DNA of 9,866 nt from Akkermansiaceae bacterium (GCA_029287105.1 JARFRT010000197.1:1-9866), one strand, 5' to 3'. Counted from the stretch's first letter, positions 1 to 6,809 are shown. Translations and numbers: made by a program. Notes: generated from the sequence alone by a model not told the origin.

Positions 1-1426
1 TCAGGTTGTAAAGCTCGACCGCCTGGCCGTCATCCGCCTCATAACCATGCTTTTTCTCCCAGCCACCATGACGACGCCCCCGGGCATAGCCGCTTTCCGT
101 CGCCACCAGAAGCCAGTCGCGGTGACGGATCGCATACTGTCCTTTAAACGTGTTGTGGACATGCGTGTCACGCACCGAGGCCACCGCACCCTTGATCAGG
201 GGCAGGAGGTCATGGGAATCCTCCGCAGCATTCTCCGCCGGCAAATCAAAGCCGACCACCGAGGCCAGGGTCGCCATGATGTCAATCTGCGACACCAGCG
301 AGGTGCAGGTCGAACCCGCCTTGGCAATTCCCGGGTATCTGATCACATAAGGGACACGGTGACCGCCCTCGTAAATGTCGCGCTTGAGACCACGCAGCGG
401 CTTTGCCGACCAATGACCGTATTTTTCATCCCGGGCATAGGCGTAATACTCCGGTCCATTGTCGGCTGAAAAGATAACCAGGGTGTTATCCGCCTGGCCG
501 CTCTCATCCAGGGCTGCCAACAATCGTCCGATCGCATGGTCGGTCTCCACCACCAGATCACCGTATGGGCCCGCCTTGGATTTTCCGTCGAAGGCATCGT
601 TGGGAATGATCGGCGCATGGGGAGAAGGAAATGCAAAGTAGAGAAAAAACGGTTGCTCCGTTTTTGCCTGGGCCTTGATATAATCGACTCCCTTCTGCGT
701 TGTCACCGGGATGTTCTGATAAGGGTCCCAGTCGGAACACATTGGCCCGGGCCGGCACTCCCAGTTGCCCTCCTTGATTTTTTTCCACTTCGATGTGTCC
801 ATCATCGTGTCGGGCGCCTTGACCAGCTTGTCATTCTCGATCCATGCATACGGCGGAAAATTAATCACGGTGTCGCCAAAATAATGATCGAACCCATGGG
901 CGAGCGGGCCGTCCGGGATCGCCTTGGTCCAGTCGTAGGCGTCATGGGCATACGTCTTGGACCGCCCCTTCCCCCCGGGCTTCGCCCCGGGCTTTCTGAT
1001 CGCCTGCCAGTCCCACCCCAGGTGCCACTTCCCGATGGCTGCGGTCCGGTATCCCTTTTTTTTCAACATCTCAGGCAAGGTCAACCGCTCCGGCTTGAAC
1101 ACCGAACCCCCCATCGCCTTCACGATCCCGTGGAAATCGCGCCAGTGGTGACGGCCCGTCAGCAGGGCATAACGCGAGGGCGTACAGATGCCGGACGATG
1201 AATGACCATCGGTAAAACGAATCCCCTCAGCCGCCAGCCGGTCCAGGTGAGGTGTCGGGATTTGACTCTTCGGGTTGTAACAACCCAGGTCACCATAGCC
1301 GAGGTCGTCCGCATAGAGGATAAGGATGTTCGGCCGCTGTGCGGCCCCCACCACGGAGACGCCGGCAAACAGGTGGAAGAGGACAATGAGGACGGGTCGT
1401 AATTTCATGATCATCGCTTGGGGCAT
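1..1426 (-). CDS. Secreted sulfatase (arylsulfatase family), C-terminus cut by window edge
   Basis: Formylglycine-dependent sulfatase that hydrolyses sulfate esters, probably of polysaccharides, outside the cytoplasm. About 475 residues are visible and the frame is open to the left edge; the last residues, VELYNL, are typical of the start of the C-terminal subdomain, so only a few dozen residues should be missing. A hydrophobic signal sequence covers residues 9-29. The metal-binding Asp pair is D40-D41 (YADDLGYGD). The formylglycine motif CTPSR has C81 as the residue to be oxidised, followed by LLTGR. The GKWHLG motif gives K133 and H135, and ADNG supplies D322-N323. GGHRVP follows. The start at 1426 is chosen because an AGGAAG sequence lies about 6 bases upstream; in-frame ATGs at 1414 and 1408 lack one. 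Divergent from the flavoenzyme gene at 1592. The Cys-type motif needs a separate maturase, not seen here. The substrate cannot be told from sequence. Family call is certain. Confidence 0.95.
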   Translation of the reverse strand, partial: MPQAMIMKLRPVLIVLFHLFAGVSVVGAAQRPNILILYADDLGYGDLGCYNPKSQIPTPHLDRLAAEGIRFTDGHSSSGICTPSRYALLTGRHHWRDFHGIVKAMGGSVFKPERLTLPEMLKKKGYRTAAIGKWHLGWDWQAIRKPGAKPGGKGRSKTYAHDAYDWTKAIPDGPLAHGFDHYFGDTVINFPPYAWIENDKLVKAPDTMMDTSKWKKIKEGNWECRPGPMCSDWDPYQNIPVTTQKGVDYIKAQAKTEQPFFLYFAFPSPHAPIIPNDAFDGKSKAGPYGDLVVETDHAIGRLLAALDESGQADNTLVIFSADNGPEYYAYARDEKYGHWSAKPLRGLKRDIYEGGHRVPYVIRYPGIAKAGSTCTSLVSQIDIMATLASVVGFDLPAENAAEDSHDLLPLIKGAVASVRDTHVHNTFKGQYAIRHRDWLLVATESGYARGRRHGGWEKKHGYEADDGQAVELYNL

Positions 1427-1431
1427 ACGCT

Positions 1432-1437
1432 CTTCCT
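1432..1437 (-). promoter_or_regulatory. Ribosome binding site of the sulfatase gene
   Basis: Read on the minus strand this is AGGAAG, five bases from the ATG at 1426. It decides among three in-frame ATG codons (1426, 1414, 1408) in favour of the first. Confidence 0.6.
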
Positions 1438-1591
1438 TGTTCTCACCTTTCACCACCGACCCACACAAGCCTTAAACACCGACTGGTCTTCCCCCGCCAT
1501 CGCCCGATCAATATTTGCACCATAAAAAACGTGATCAGCTCTTGTATTTATCTGGTAACTGGAGTCTGCTTATATTCAATCTAAGCAAGTT

Positions 1592-3037
1592 ATGAAATTT
1601 CCTCAAATCATCCAGGGTGGAATGGGCATCGCCATATCAAGTTGGCAGCTCGCACGCTCCGTAGCCTCCCAAGGACAGCTCGGTGTCGTTTCCAGCACCG
1701 CGATCGACCTGGTCATGATTCGAACCCTCCAGTTGGGCGATGCCGACGGAAGCATGCGCCGCGCCATGGCCGCCTTCCCCGATCAGGCACTCGCCCAAAA
1801 AATCCTCGACCGCTACTTCATCGAGGGCGGCAAACCCGCTGATCAACCCTACGCATCCAAACCCATGATCGGTGACAAGCCGGGCCGCTTCACCGAGCAA
1901 CTGATCATGGTCTCCAACTTCTGCGAAGTCTATCTGGCCAAGGAAGGGCACAATGGCATGGTCGGCATCAATTGCCTGCACAAAATCCAAACACCCATCC
2001 TCGCCGGCATCTTTGGCGCCATGCTCGCCGGTGTGGATGTGGTTATCGTCGGCGCGGGCATCCCGATCGAAATCCCCAAGGTCATCGACGGCCTGACTCG
2101 GGGTGAACCGGTCGAGTTTTCCGTCCATGTCCACGGAGCCACCAAGGGCGCCGACCACAAACTCCGTTTTGATCCACGCGGCATCATGGCCGAGGATATC
2201 ATCCCGCCCAAGCGCCCGCTGTTTTTCCCCATCGTCTCTTCGGTCACCCTGGCAACGGTCATGATCAAAAAATCTGGAGGCATCGTCGACGGACTTATCA
2301 TCGAGGAGCCTTCAGCCGGTGGCCACAATGCGCCGCCCCGCGGCAAGACCCAATATAACGAAATAGGCGAGCCGCAGTATGGCCCGCGGGATGAGGTTAA
2401 CCTCGAGGCCATCAAGGCACTCGGCGTCCCCTTCTACCTCGCCGGATCCTACGCCACGCCGAAAAAACTCGCCGAGGCCCTGGCCGCCGGCGCGGCAGGT
2501 GTCCAACTGGGAACCGTCTTTGCCTTTACCGACGAATCCGGGCTGCGGGACGACCTGAAGCGCAACACCATCCAGGAGTGCCTGCACGGCAAACCCAATA
2601 TTTATAAGGACCCCGTGGCGTCGCCCACCGGGTTTCCGTTCCAAGTCCTCACGGTTCCTGACAGCCTCTCTGAAAAAGAAGTCTACGACAACCGCTGCCG
2701 TGTCTGCGATCTTGGTTACCTCCGCGAAGCCTACGAAAAGGAAAACGGTTCACTGGGATGGCGATGTCGGTCCGAACCGCTCGACATCTTCGTCAAAAAA
2801 GGTGGCAACATCGAGGAAACGGAAGGCCGCAAGTGCCTCTGTAACAGCCTGATGGCCAACATCGGCATGGGCCAACTCCGTAAACCAGAAGATAAAAACG
2901 AAGCCGGCATGATTGAGGAACTACCCTTGGTCACCTGTGGCGATGACATCTCCACCGTCTCCCTTCTTGCCAGTGTGGAAAAACCTTCCTACACAGCCAC
3001 CGAGGTCCTCGACTTCATGCTAGCCCCCCAAGGGTGA
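1592..3037 (+). CDS. Nitronate monooxygenase-like flavoprotein with Cys-rich C-terminal extension
   Basis: TIM-barrel flavin oxidoreductase of the nitronate monooxygenase (former 2-nitropropane dioxygenase) family; members use FMN to oxidise nitronates such as the toxin propionate 3-nitronate, though many are uncharacterised and some relatives (PfaD) are enoyl reductases. Visible family features are the N-terminal IQGGMG loop (residues 7-12), the SAGGH motif with the candidate catalytic H245, the LAGSY strand-loop (283-287), and LGTVFAFTDES (306-316), which matches the FMN phosphate-binding segment. At 481 residues it is about 100 longer than typical single-domain members. The extra part after residue ~360 holds C369-x2-C372, C392 and C415-x-C417, which look like metal or Fe-S ligands. 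The ATG at 1592 begins MKFPQIIQGG, where the family normally starts; no clear Shine-Dalgarno precedes it. It is divergent from the sulfatase and its stop codon abuts that of the convergent DUF420 gene. Family is confident; exact substrate is not. Confidence 0.85.
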   Translation: MKFPQIIQGGMGIAISSWQLARSVASQGQLGVVSSTAIDLVMIRTLQLGDADGSMRRAMAAFPDQALAQKILDRYFIEGGKPADQPYASKPMIGDKPGRFTEQLIMVSNFCEVYLAKEGHNGMVGINCLHKIQTPILAGIFGAMLAGVDVVIVGAGIPIEIPKVIDGLTRGEPVEFSVHVHGATKGADHKLRFDPRGIMAEDIIPPKRPLFFPIVSSVTLATVMIKKSGGIVDGLIIEEPSAGGHNAPPRGKTQYNEIGEPQYGPRDEVNLEAIKALGVPFYLAGSYATPKKLAEALAAGAAGVQLGTVFAFTDESGLRDDLKRNTIQECLHGKPNIYKDPVASPTGFPFQVLTVPDSLSEKEVYDNRCRVCDLGYLREAYEKENGSLGWRCRSEPLDIFVKKGGNIEETEGRKCLCNSLMANIGMGQLRKPEDKNEAGMIEELPLVTCGDDISTVSLLASVEKPSYTATEVLDFMLAPQG

Positions 3038-3595
3038 TTAATAATACGGCCGGAGCAGCAGGTAACAAACCGGCCCGGTAGCCGCGACATAAAGCCAGAG
3101 GGGAAAGACCCAGCGCGCCATCTTCCGGTGCCGGGCAAAGTGGTTGGTCACCCCTAACGAGAGCGTGATCAGGATGAACGGAAGACTAACAGCCGCGAGA
3201 ATGATGTGGCTGGCAAGGATGACCAGGTAGACCGTTTTCGCCATTCCCTCACCGCCGAAACGCACTTCGTGCTGGGTGCCGTGGTAGGTGACATAGCTGA
3301 TCAAAAAGAGCGCCGAACAAAGTACGGCAAGCCCGATGGCGCGCTTATGCAAGGTCACATTTTTGTTTTTGATCGCCACCACCGCCACCACCAGGCTGAG
3401 CGCGACGAGGGTGTTGAGCACGGCATGCAACGGCGGCAGCATCGAGAGGCTCATACCAATATCCAGCTTGTAACGGCCCATGACGACAACCAGCGCAAGC
3501 ACCACCACACTCACCGCCCAAGAAGCTCGGGTAAGTACCTTGAGCATCGCCGCATCTGGCTCACGCTGCAGATAATCTGGGTAGTCCGGTGTCAT
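3038..3595 (-). CDS. DUF420 membrane protein, likely heme-copper oxidase assembly factor (CtaM/YozB type)
   Basis: Integral membrane protein of 185 residues with about five helices (roughly 25-40, 52-75, 85-104, 120-148 and 160-181). The family pattern is clear from histidines placed in or near helices: H57 (PPLHAVLN), H83 (LHKR), H105 and H109, H130 (ASH), and H152/H156 in NHFARHRKMARW. This matches DUF420 (PF04238), whose member CtaM in Staphylococcus aureus is required for function of an aa3-type oxidase. The gene is last in the cluster with ctaB and the two sco-like genes, which supports the same role. Its ATG lies one base after the upstream sco stop (TGA-G-ATG), so translation is probably coupled; a GGAA sequence lies about ten bases upstream. 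Its stop codon directly abuts the stop of the convergent flavoenzyme gene. Whether it binds heme or copper through these histidines is inference. Confidence 0.85.
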   Translation of the reverse strand: MTPDYPDYLQREPDAAMLKVLTRASWAVSVVVLALVVVMGRYKLDIGMSLSMLPPLHAVLNTLVALSLVVAVVAIKNKNVTLHKRAIGLAVLCSALFLISYVTYHGTQHEVRFGGEGMAKTVYLVILASHIILAAVSLPFILITLSLGVTNHFARHRKMARWVFPLWLYVAATGPVCYLLLRPYY

Positions 3596-3596
3596 C

Positions 3597-4304
3597 TCAC
3601 TTTTTTTCCAGCAAAGTCTTCACCGTGAAATGCAGCTTGTTTTCCTCGCCCTTGAAGTAAGCATCACCCTTTTTACGGGCGTTGAACAGATCGTGCCTCT
3701 TGATCATGGAGAGGTTGCGATCGTACACGGCAATCGCCATATCATGCTCATACTCACCCTGCGCCGCCGCTTCCTCCGGGTCCTCGCGTTTGACGATCGC
3801 CTGGTACTTCATCTCCTCAATCATGTAATCCTTTAATGCCTTGGGGTCCCCGGTCAAAAACCACCAGTTCGAGGTGTCGGCGCCAAGCCCCTCGGCGTAG
3901 GACTTCATCTCGGCCACCCCGTCGGTTTCAGGGTTGATGGTGATGCAGACAAGCCGGAAATCCGGGTCAGCCTTGAAGGTCTCATAAAGCGTTTTAAGCC
4001 CCTGGCTATTGCGCTGGGCACACATCGGGCAGGATGCGTAAAACTGGGCGAAGGCCCACACCTTCCCCTTGAGCTGGGACACCCGGATTTGCTCACCATC
4101 CTGATTGGTCAGCACAAGATCCTTCTCCAGCTTCAACTGAGGCTCAAATTGGCTTTCCCGCGCGTAATAAGGCTCAAGCTCAGGCTGAACTTGCCGACCC
4201 TGGATGAAATAGGTGGTCACCAGAATCAGGACGCAAATAACGGCGACGCCAACATAGATGCAGACAATTTTGGTTTTATCACTCATATCACTCATATCAC
4301 TCAT
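3597..4304 (-). CDS. SCO1/SenC-like copper chaperone with CxxC site
   Basis: Membrane-anchored thioredoxin-fold protein of the SCO family, which delivers copper to, or reduces, the CuA site of cytochrome c oxidase subunit II. One helix at residues 12-34 anchors it, and the fold faces the periplasm. The core motif follows GKVW at residues 80-83: FYASCPMC with C92 and C95. The usual SCO histidine appears as H187 (YEHDMAIAVYD), so three candidate copper ligands are present. Classical SCO proteins have CPxxC-type spacing of three residues (CxxxC); here it is CxxC, as in thioredoxins. The protein begins MSDMSDMSD from three 9-base repeats. The first ATG is chosen because GGGAG lies six bases upstream and because it overlaps the previous stop by four bases (ATGA). 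The 1-base gap to the DUF420 gene indicates one operon. A thiol reductase role for the same target is an alternative. Confidence 0.83.
   Translation of the reverse strand: MSDMSDMSDKTKIVCIYVGVAVICVLILVTTYFIQGRQVQPELEPYYARESQFEPQLKLEKDLVLTNQDGEQIRVSQLKGKVWAFAQFYASCPMCAQRNSQGLKTLYETFKADPDFRLVCITINPETDGVAEMKSYAEGLGADTSNWWFLTGDPKALKDYMIEEMKYQAIVKREDPEEAAAQGEYEHDMAIAVYDRNLSMIKRHDLFNARKKGDAYFKGEENKLHFTVKTLLEKK
4278..4304 (-). repeat. Three tandem 9-base repeats at the sco start codon
   Basis: On the minus strand the unit ATGAGTGAT occurs three times in a row, encoding Met-Ser-Asp three times. Each unit carries an in-frame ATG, and the first overlaps the upstream stop codon. Loss or gain of a unit would keep frame and change only the N-terminal cytoplasmic tail and the number of start codons. 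Confidence 0.9.
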
Positions 4305-5074
4305 TTTTTACTCCCGGTTTTAGTTTCGCTGAGCACGAATTCAGTATTCGCGTAGAGCGTTTTTTTAAGCTCGTCTACGGCATGTAGGACGACATGAAAC
4401 TTCTCTTCGTCCGCAAGCTCGGGCCGTTTCTTGAGTTCCTCCTCGGCCCTTGCCTGGAAATCATGGACTTCACGGAAATCGTAGCGCTGGCGTATGTGCA
4501 TGCCGCGGTCGATCAAAGCAAGCTGGGAAGGAAACTTCGACTTGCCCGCGGGGTCCCCCTGCTCGCGCGCATTCACCAGCCCGAGACGCAGTTGGTCTTT
4601 GATATAGCCACGCTGCTTGTCGGTATCGCCCGTGGTCAGCAACCAGCAACGCGAATCGTCAATGCCCAGCTTCTCAGCCGCTTCGGCGAGCTGCACCGGC
4701 CCGACCCCCTGGTCAACACCGTCAATCGAGACCCACACAAAAAACACATCATCACGATCACCATAGTGCTGCACCAACTCTTTCATCATGGCCAGCGCAT
4801 ACTTGTTCTCGTCCAACTGGTTGACACAGAAGGCAACGGCAAACCAGACCTTACCCTCCAGGTCATAAATGCCGACCAGCTTGTCATGCTGGTTTTTGGC
4901 CGCAAAATTCCGCGTGATCTTCGCCGTGATCGGCGGCCTGTCAGGATCCTTGCCTTTTTCATGATTGATATAGGCATAGAGAACAAAGGCCGCCCCCAGG
5001 ATCATGATGGCAACGAGAATCAGCGCCGTACGGCGAAGTTCGGCGGGGTTTCTTTCGGCAGGTTCCATGTCCAT
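4301..5074 (-). CDS. SCO-like thioredoxin-fold protein lacking the metal-binding cysteines
   Basis: A 257-residue protein with one N-terminal anchor helix (about residues 15-37) and a thioredoxin-like domain facing the periplasm. It is recognised by position and by alignment with the next gene: both share GKVW (residues 74-77 here), a strand with an aromatic FxVxVSIDG pattern, a WxLTTGD motif (144-150) matching WWFLTGD, and a DR-x9-RYD stretch matching DRNLSMIKRHD. Where the neighbour has SCPMC, this protein reads VNQLDE, so both cysteines are replaced (by about Q86 and E89); C83 lies nearby but is unpaired. The SCO histidine position is also lost (F181 or S183, depending on alignment). Copper delivery by the usual ligands is therefore unlikely. 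It may be a structural partner of the active SCO. No Shine-Dalgarno is visible before the ATG at 5074, and an ATG at 5068 is an alternative start. It lies 39 bases after ctaB. Confidence 0.75.
   Translation of the reverse strand: MDMEPAERNPAELRRTALILVAIMILGAAFVLYAYINHEKGKDPDRPPITAKITRNFAAKNQHDKLVGIYDLEGKVWFAVAFCVNQLDENKYALAMMKELVQHYGDRDDVFFVWVSIDGVDQGVGPVQLAEAAEKLGIDDSRCWLLTTGDTDKQRGYIKDQLRLGLVNAREQGDPAGKSKFPSQLALIDRGMHIRQRYDFREVHDFQARAEEELKKRPELADEEKFHVVLHAVDELKKTLYANTEFVLSETKTGSKK
4311..4315 (-). promoter_or_regulatory. Ribosome binding site of the sco gene
   Basis: GGGAG on the minus strand, six bases from the first of three repeated ATG codons. It lies inside the end of the upstream gene and favours the first ATG at 4304. 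Confidence 0.65.
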
Positions 5075-5113
5075 GGGTCGGTCAGGTAATAGCTAATGGG
5101 GGGGCGCGGCAGG

Positions 5114-6031
5114 CTAGCCCTGATTCCACCCGATGGCAAGTAATCCCAATGCCAGCGGAAGATAGAGCAGCGTGTAGAGAAAGAGCTTCCGCGCCGCAGG
5201 CCGGTCGCCCGCCACTTTGAATTGAAGGCACAGCCACAGCATCACTATCCCGGCCAGCGCACCGCCGACCACCCAGATCCAATTGGCATAGCCCAGCAAG
5301 AGCCCGACCGGTGCGAGCGCGGTCAGAAGCAGGGTGAAAAAGATGGCAATCACCGCCGTTTTTTTGCCGGAATCATCCCCATTCGACCACATGCAGTACC
5401 CCGCTTCCTCATACTCCTCACGGCACAACCAGCTGATCGCCACAAAATGCGGCATCTGCCATAGGAACAACAACGCGAAAAGGTACCAGCTCTGCCCGTC
5501 CATCCAGCTTCCCCCGGCCGAGTGCGCCACCGCCGCCCAGCCGATCATCGGCGGAATGGCGCCGGGCACCCCTCCCAGCAGGGTGTTCGTCGAACTCCGG
5601 CGCTTCAAGGGCGTATAGAGGAAGACGTAAACCCCGAGCGCAGTCGCCGCCAGATAAGCCGAAGCCGGGTTGACCTTGATTGCAAGATGAATGATTCCGA
5701 AAGCCGACAAGCCCCAGCCGATACCAAAGGCATTCACCGGCATCATCCGCCGCGCGGGCAGTGGCCGGTCCGCCGTGCGCTTCATGCGCGCATCCTCCTC
5801 GATCTCCATCAGCTGGTTGAACGCCGCCGAGCCAAATGCGGTGCAGGCGGTGCCAAGGATGGTATGAAACAGCAACCAGGCATCATACACCCAGGCCCCG
5901 AAGAAATACCGTGAAGCCAGCAAATACCCAAACAAGGTCGTGATCAGCACAAAGGTGTTCAAACTCACCTTGGTGAGGATGGCGAGGTCGCCCATCAGGG
6001 TCGGGGGCGTGTCTTTTTTCTTACGAGCCAT
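5114..6031 (-). CDS. ctaB: Heme O synthase (protoheme IX farnesyltransferase)
   Basis: UbiA-family membrane prenyltransferase that adds a farnesyl group to heme B to form heme O, the precursor of heme A for aa3-type oxidases. At 305 residues it has the usual length. The prenyl diphosphate/Mg-binding region is NQLMEIEEDARMKRTADRPL (72-91), with N72, E76, D80 and the RT-x2-RPL signature. The second family region is YTPLKRR (139-145) followed by GGVPGAIPPMIGW (153-165), and WQMPHF at 191-196 is also diagnostic. About nine hydrophobic helices are visible. An in-frame TAA lies two codons upstream of the ATG at 6031, which fixes this as the earliest start. Only a distant AGAAGG precedes it, so translation may depend on coupling to the small upstream frame. 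It is followed by the SCO pair and DUF420, giving an oxidase-maturation cluster. In enterobacteria the equivalent is cyoE. Very secure assignment. Confidence 0.96.
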   Translation of the reverse strand: MARKKKDTPPTLMGDLAILTKVSLNTFVLITTLFGYLLASRYFFGAWVYDAWLLFHTILGTACTAFGSAAFNQLMEIEEDARMKRTADRPLPARRMMPVNAFGIGWGLSAFGIIHLAIKVNPASAYLAATALGVYVFLYTPLKRRSSTNTLLGGVPGAIPPMIGWAAVAHSAGGSWMDGQSWYLFALLFLWQMPHFVAISWLCREEYEEAGYCMWSNGDDSGKKTAVIAIFFTLLLTALAPVGLLLGYANWIWVVGGALAGIVMLWLCLQFKVAGDRPAARKLFLYTLLYLPLALGLLAIGWNQG

Positions 6032-6197
6032 GGATTACGGGGGGAGATTCTTTCCTTCTGCAGCCCTTACTGCGCAAGATGAGCCATTTTGTCCACTGCT
6101 TCTTTACCGGCATGGCCAGAAGTGCCAACAATGATCCTATGCCGAGACAAAACCCCAAATTTAGAAACCAATCATCAACAATAATCAAAAGGCACAC
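6021..6197 (-). CDS. Possible small membrane protein, 58 residues
   Basis: An open frame between the thioredoxin-like gene and ctaB, too short for a 60-residue cutoff. It begins with GTG immediately after the TGA of the upstream gene (TGAGTG), with GGAAGG seven bases before it, and ends in TAA eleven bases inside ctaB. The product would start VCLLIIVDDWF, with one hydrophobic segment at about residues 10-29 (FLNLGFCLGIGSLLALLAM) followed by a basic, tryptophan-containing stretch (PVKKQWTKW) and a basic tail, consistent with a single-pass protein with its C-terminus inside. It is in the same reading frame as the upstream gene, so it could also be a former or read-through extension of it. The stretch is less GC-rich than its neighbours, so a chance frame is possible. 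I do not recognise a family. Confidence 0.42.
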   Translation of the reverse strand: MCLLIIVDDWFLNLGFCLGIGSLLALLAMPVKKQWTKWLILRSKGCRRKESPPVIHGS

Positions 6198-6809
6198 TCA
6201 GGAACCTTCCGCCTCACGGCGCTCACGCCATTTCTGAAAGAAAAAAATACCGCCAAAACAAACAACCACCGCGATCAGCACACCGTATTTATCCAGCCAA
6301 CCACTTGCCTGGAACGGCTTCTCCGCATCAACCCGCGTGATCTCACGCATCCGCTGAACCACCGCTTCGATGCCCGACAGGCCGGTGCCCTGAGACAGCA
6401 CCTTGCCGGATTGACGCTCGACCAGCACCAGGTGCGGAATCCCGTCCGCCGCATACTTGCCCACCATCCCGCGCGCACTGAAAACCACCGCCGGCCAGCT
6501 CATCCGGTATTTTTCCATGTAGCCGAACATCTCCTCTTCGGTCGCGTCACTGCCGACCAGCACGATCTCCACCGGCATCCCTTCGCCGGCGAGCATCCGC
6601 CGATACTCGTCCACCAGCGGCGGCGTCGTCTTCCGGCAGGGCGCACACCAGGAGGCCGAGTAGTAAAAAGCCACATGCGTCGTCCCGTCCTTCAGTTGAA
6701 ACGGCACACGTTCCCCGTTTTCAAGCCGGTATAAAGGCACCCCGTCCAGGGACTCGGCACACAAAGCGCCCAGGCTCAGCAACAACATCATCAGGCATCG
6801 AGAGATCAT
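6198..6809 (-). CDS. Membrane-tethered thioredoxin-like protein
   Basis: Exported thiol-disulfide protein of 203 residues. A signal peptide covers residues 1-18 (MISRCLMMLLLSLGALCA), with cleavage likely near ALCA-ES; L16 before C17 does not fit a lipobox. The thioredoxin core has SASWCAPCRK with C55 and C58, and the cis-proline loop GIPH with P125. A single helix at about 176-192 near the C-terminus is followed by a basic tail (KWRERRE), so the domain should face the periplasm and be anchored from its C-terminal end. The WCAPC site resembles TlpA/nucleoredoxin-type reductants. As first gene of the cluster leading to ctaB and the SCO pair, it may reduce SCO or the CuA cysteines; that is inference. 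A GGAGG sits only one base from the ATG at 6809, which is too close for normal use, so the exact start is less certain. Confidence 0.85.
   Translation of the reverse strand: MISRCLMMLLLSLGALCAESLDGVPLYRLENGERVPFQLKDGTTHVAFYYSASWCAPCRKTTPPLVDEYRRMLAGEGMPVEIVLVGSDATEEEMFGYMEKYRMSWPAVVFSARGMVGKYAADGIPHLVLVERQSGKVLSQGTGLSGIEAVVQRMREITRVDAEKPFQASGWLDKYGVLIAVVVCFGGIFFFQKWRERREAEGS
6205..6210 (-). promoter_or_regulatory. Candidate ribosome binding site for the small frame
   Basis: GGAAGG on the minus strand, within the last codons of the thioredoxin-like gene and seven bases from the GTG at 6197. It is one of the better Shine-Dalgarno matches in the window and is the main support for initiation there. 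Confidence 0.4.

Noticed and set aside
969..995. GC-rich inverted repeat (CCCGGG with a TTCG-containing loop) followed by TTT on the plus strand, resembling a terminator
   Set aside because: It lies inside the sulfatase coding region and follows from the Lys-Pro-Gly-rich codons of the KPGAKPGGKG loop; no plus-strand gene ends there.
1030..1070. Run of eight T (A on the coding strand) inside the sulfatase gene, a possible slippage site
   Set aside because: It encodes the ordinary LKKKGY segment before GKWHLG, and the sulfatase frame continues intact on both sides, so nothing points to programmed frameshifting.
536..1201. Long plus-strand open frame (221 residues) opposite the sulfatase gene
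   Set aside because: Its product is rich in Arg, Pro and His without domain features, and the minus-strand sulfatase reads through the whole region with all catalytic motifs.
1427..1591. Divergent promoter region between the sulfatase and flavoenzyme genes
   Set aside because: It is AT-richer near 1520-1580 and must hold promoters, but no -35/-10 pair with good spacing stood out (TATATT near 1571 has only a weak partner), so no site is called.
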